A stretch of DNA of 14,067 bases from Minisyncoccota bacterium (lineage in GTDB: Bacteria; Patescibacteriota; Microgenomatia; Levybacterales; UBA12049), in NCBI GenBank assembly GCA_025449795.1, contig JANWIQ010000060.1, forward strand, positions 1-14,067, in the 5' to 3' direction. The translations under genes and the position numbers were made by a program. The notes under the pieces were generated by a model, which was not told where the DNA came from, searched no databases, and saw nothing but the letters and a program-made list of their open reading frames with translations. Shown here piece after piece: positions 13,671 through 14,067 of the stretch (position 1 is its first letter; every line of letters begins with the position of its first letter).

Positions 13671-13781
13671 ATGATATCGGGATATAAAATTAATTTATAT
13701 TTCACACTTTTATCTACTCTTTTTCTGCTTTTCTCCACATTTGTAGCTTTAGATAAAATAAACAACAAAACATTTATTTAA
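13671..13781 (+). CDS. 36-aa hydrophobic peptide, possible small membrane protein
   Basis: A short ORF whose ATG is 9 nt after the -10 box, so translation would be nearly leaderless (no SD). MISGYKIN is followed by a ~19-residue hydrophobic segment (YFTLLSTLFLLFSTFVA, 10-26) and a polar end (LDKINNKTFI). It could be a one-helix membrane peptide, a signal-peptide-like leader, or a leader ORF for the downstream gene. Its placement between a strong promoter and the Cys-rich precursor-like ORF is the reason to keep it. AT-rich sequence can give such ORFs by chance. Confidence 0.4.
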   Translation: MISGYKINLYFTLLSTLFLLFSTFVALDKINNKTFI

Positions 13782-13793
13782 TCTAAAAGCCTA

Positions 13794-13818
13794 CGTTAGC
13801 TAGCTATTATTGCTAACG
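13794..13818 (+). promoter_or_regulatory. Stem-loop in the leader of the Cys-rich ORF
   Basis: CGTTAGC and GCTAACG form a perfect 7-bp stem with an 11-nt loop, ending 19 nt before the SD at 13838. There is no T-run, so it is more likely an RNA-stability, processing or translation-control element than a terminator. Confidence 0.5.
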
Positions 13819-13850
13819 GACAAGTATTAATAATTTAGGGGGGTGATTTT

Positions 13851-14067
13851 ATGCCAGTAGAAGCACCAATACTAGAAATTAGAGCTCCAGAAGTCTTGCA
13901 GTTCGAAAGCCCTGTTAGACGAGGCCAAGCACGTATGGCTGATGCTAAGGAATTCGCAGTGCAAGCTCAACCAAATGGAGATATAATTGCAGCACCTTGC
14001 AATCCAGGACCTGGTGGTCCACCACCAAGGTGTACTGGACCAGGACCCTCTTGCAAACCTTGCAATC
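13851..14067 (+). CDS. Cys/Pro/Gly-rich precursor-like protein (3' end outside window)
   Basis: Start fixed by GGGGGGTGA (13838-13846) placed 4 nt before ATG; 72 codons are visible and the frame is open at the edge. The N-terminal part (1-48) is Cys-free and rich in Glu/Ala/Val with no signal peptide (MPVEAPILEIRAPEV opening, then MADAKEFAVQAQPNGDIIAA). The composition then switches abruptly to a Pro/Gly/Cys tract with C50, C61, C68 and C71 and motifs PCNPGPGGPPP, CTGPGPS and CKPC. This leader-then-core layout is what RiPP precursors show. A Cys-rich surface or metal-binding protein, or a collagen-like repeat protein, are alternatives. No maturase is within the window. Confidence 0.6.
   Translation, partial: MPVEAPILEIRAPEVLQFESPVRRGQARMADAKEFAVQAQPNGDIIAAPCNPGPGGPPPRCTGPGPSCKPCN

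Overview
The window looks like chromosome from a small-genome member of the Candidate Phyla Radiation (Patescibacteria, probably Microgenomates-like). Clues are a very divergent, short DNA polymerase III delta subunit, a DUF458 protein, a DipZ-type redox protein, single-TM 'FKLDIPxxW' surface proteins, many starts with no Shine-Dalgarno (SD) sequence but a -10 box directly in front, and a tRNA without encoded CCA. TGA acts as an ordinary stop (for example in the cupin and MscS-like genes), which argues against the TGA=Gly lineages. The lineage call is inference; no rRNA or other marker is present.

Left part (1-8164): the 3' end of an alanine racemase gene (+) converges on a long minus-strand gene train. 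In transcription order it is: secreted clan-A glycoside hydrolase, DUF458/YkuK protein, HolA, phosphomannomutase/phosphoglucomutase, mannose-6-P-isomerase-like cupin, SIS-domain protein, a collapsed PEP-synthase-like protein, enolase. Spacing is tight, with 4- and 8-bp overlaps. The four central genes suggest hexose-phosphate/nucleotide-sugar interconversion, and the last two recall the PEP end of glycolysis, although the PEP-synthase relative has lost its catalytic parts. Palindromic double-hairpin repeats sit between the cupin and mutase genes and, in frame, inside holA.

Middle (8165-11059): a divergent promoter region separates the hydrolase from dipZ (+), a CcdA/thioredoxin/C-terminal-domain fusion. 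Then come a small acidic ORF directly behind tRNA-Glu(UUC), a triple-hairpin member of the same palindrome family, and an MscS-like TM-helix channel with a strong SD.

Right part (11060-14067): an AT-rich, accessory-looking region. It holds a GC-rich patch with tRNA T-arm-like sequence, an 11-bp perfect hairpin, an orphan coding tail, a membrane-anchored exported protein, a 56-aa helical protein and a single-HKD phospholipase D-family protein. At the edge, a good promoter overlapped by a palindrome precedes a 36-aa hydrophobic peptide, a stem-loop and a strong SD. These lead into a Cys/Pro/Gly-rich precursor-like protein cut off by the window end. That edge cassette is the best candidate for an undescribed system, possibly a RiPP-like or secreted Cys-rich peptide; its partners, if any, lie outside the window.
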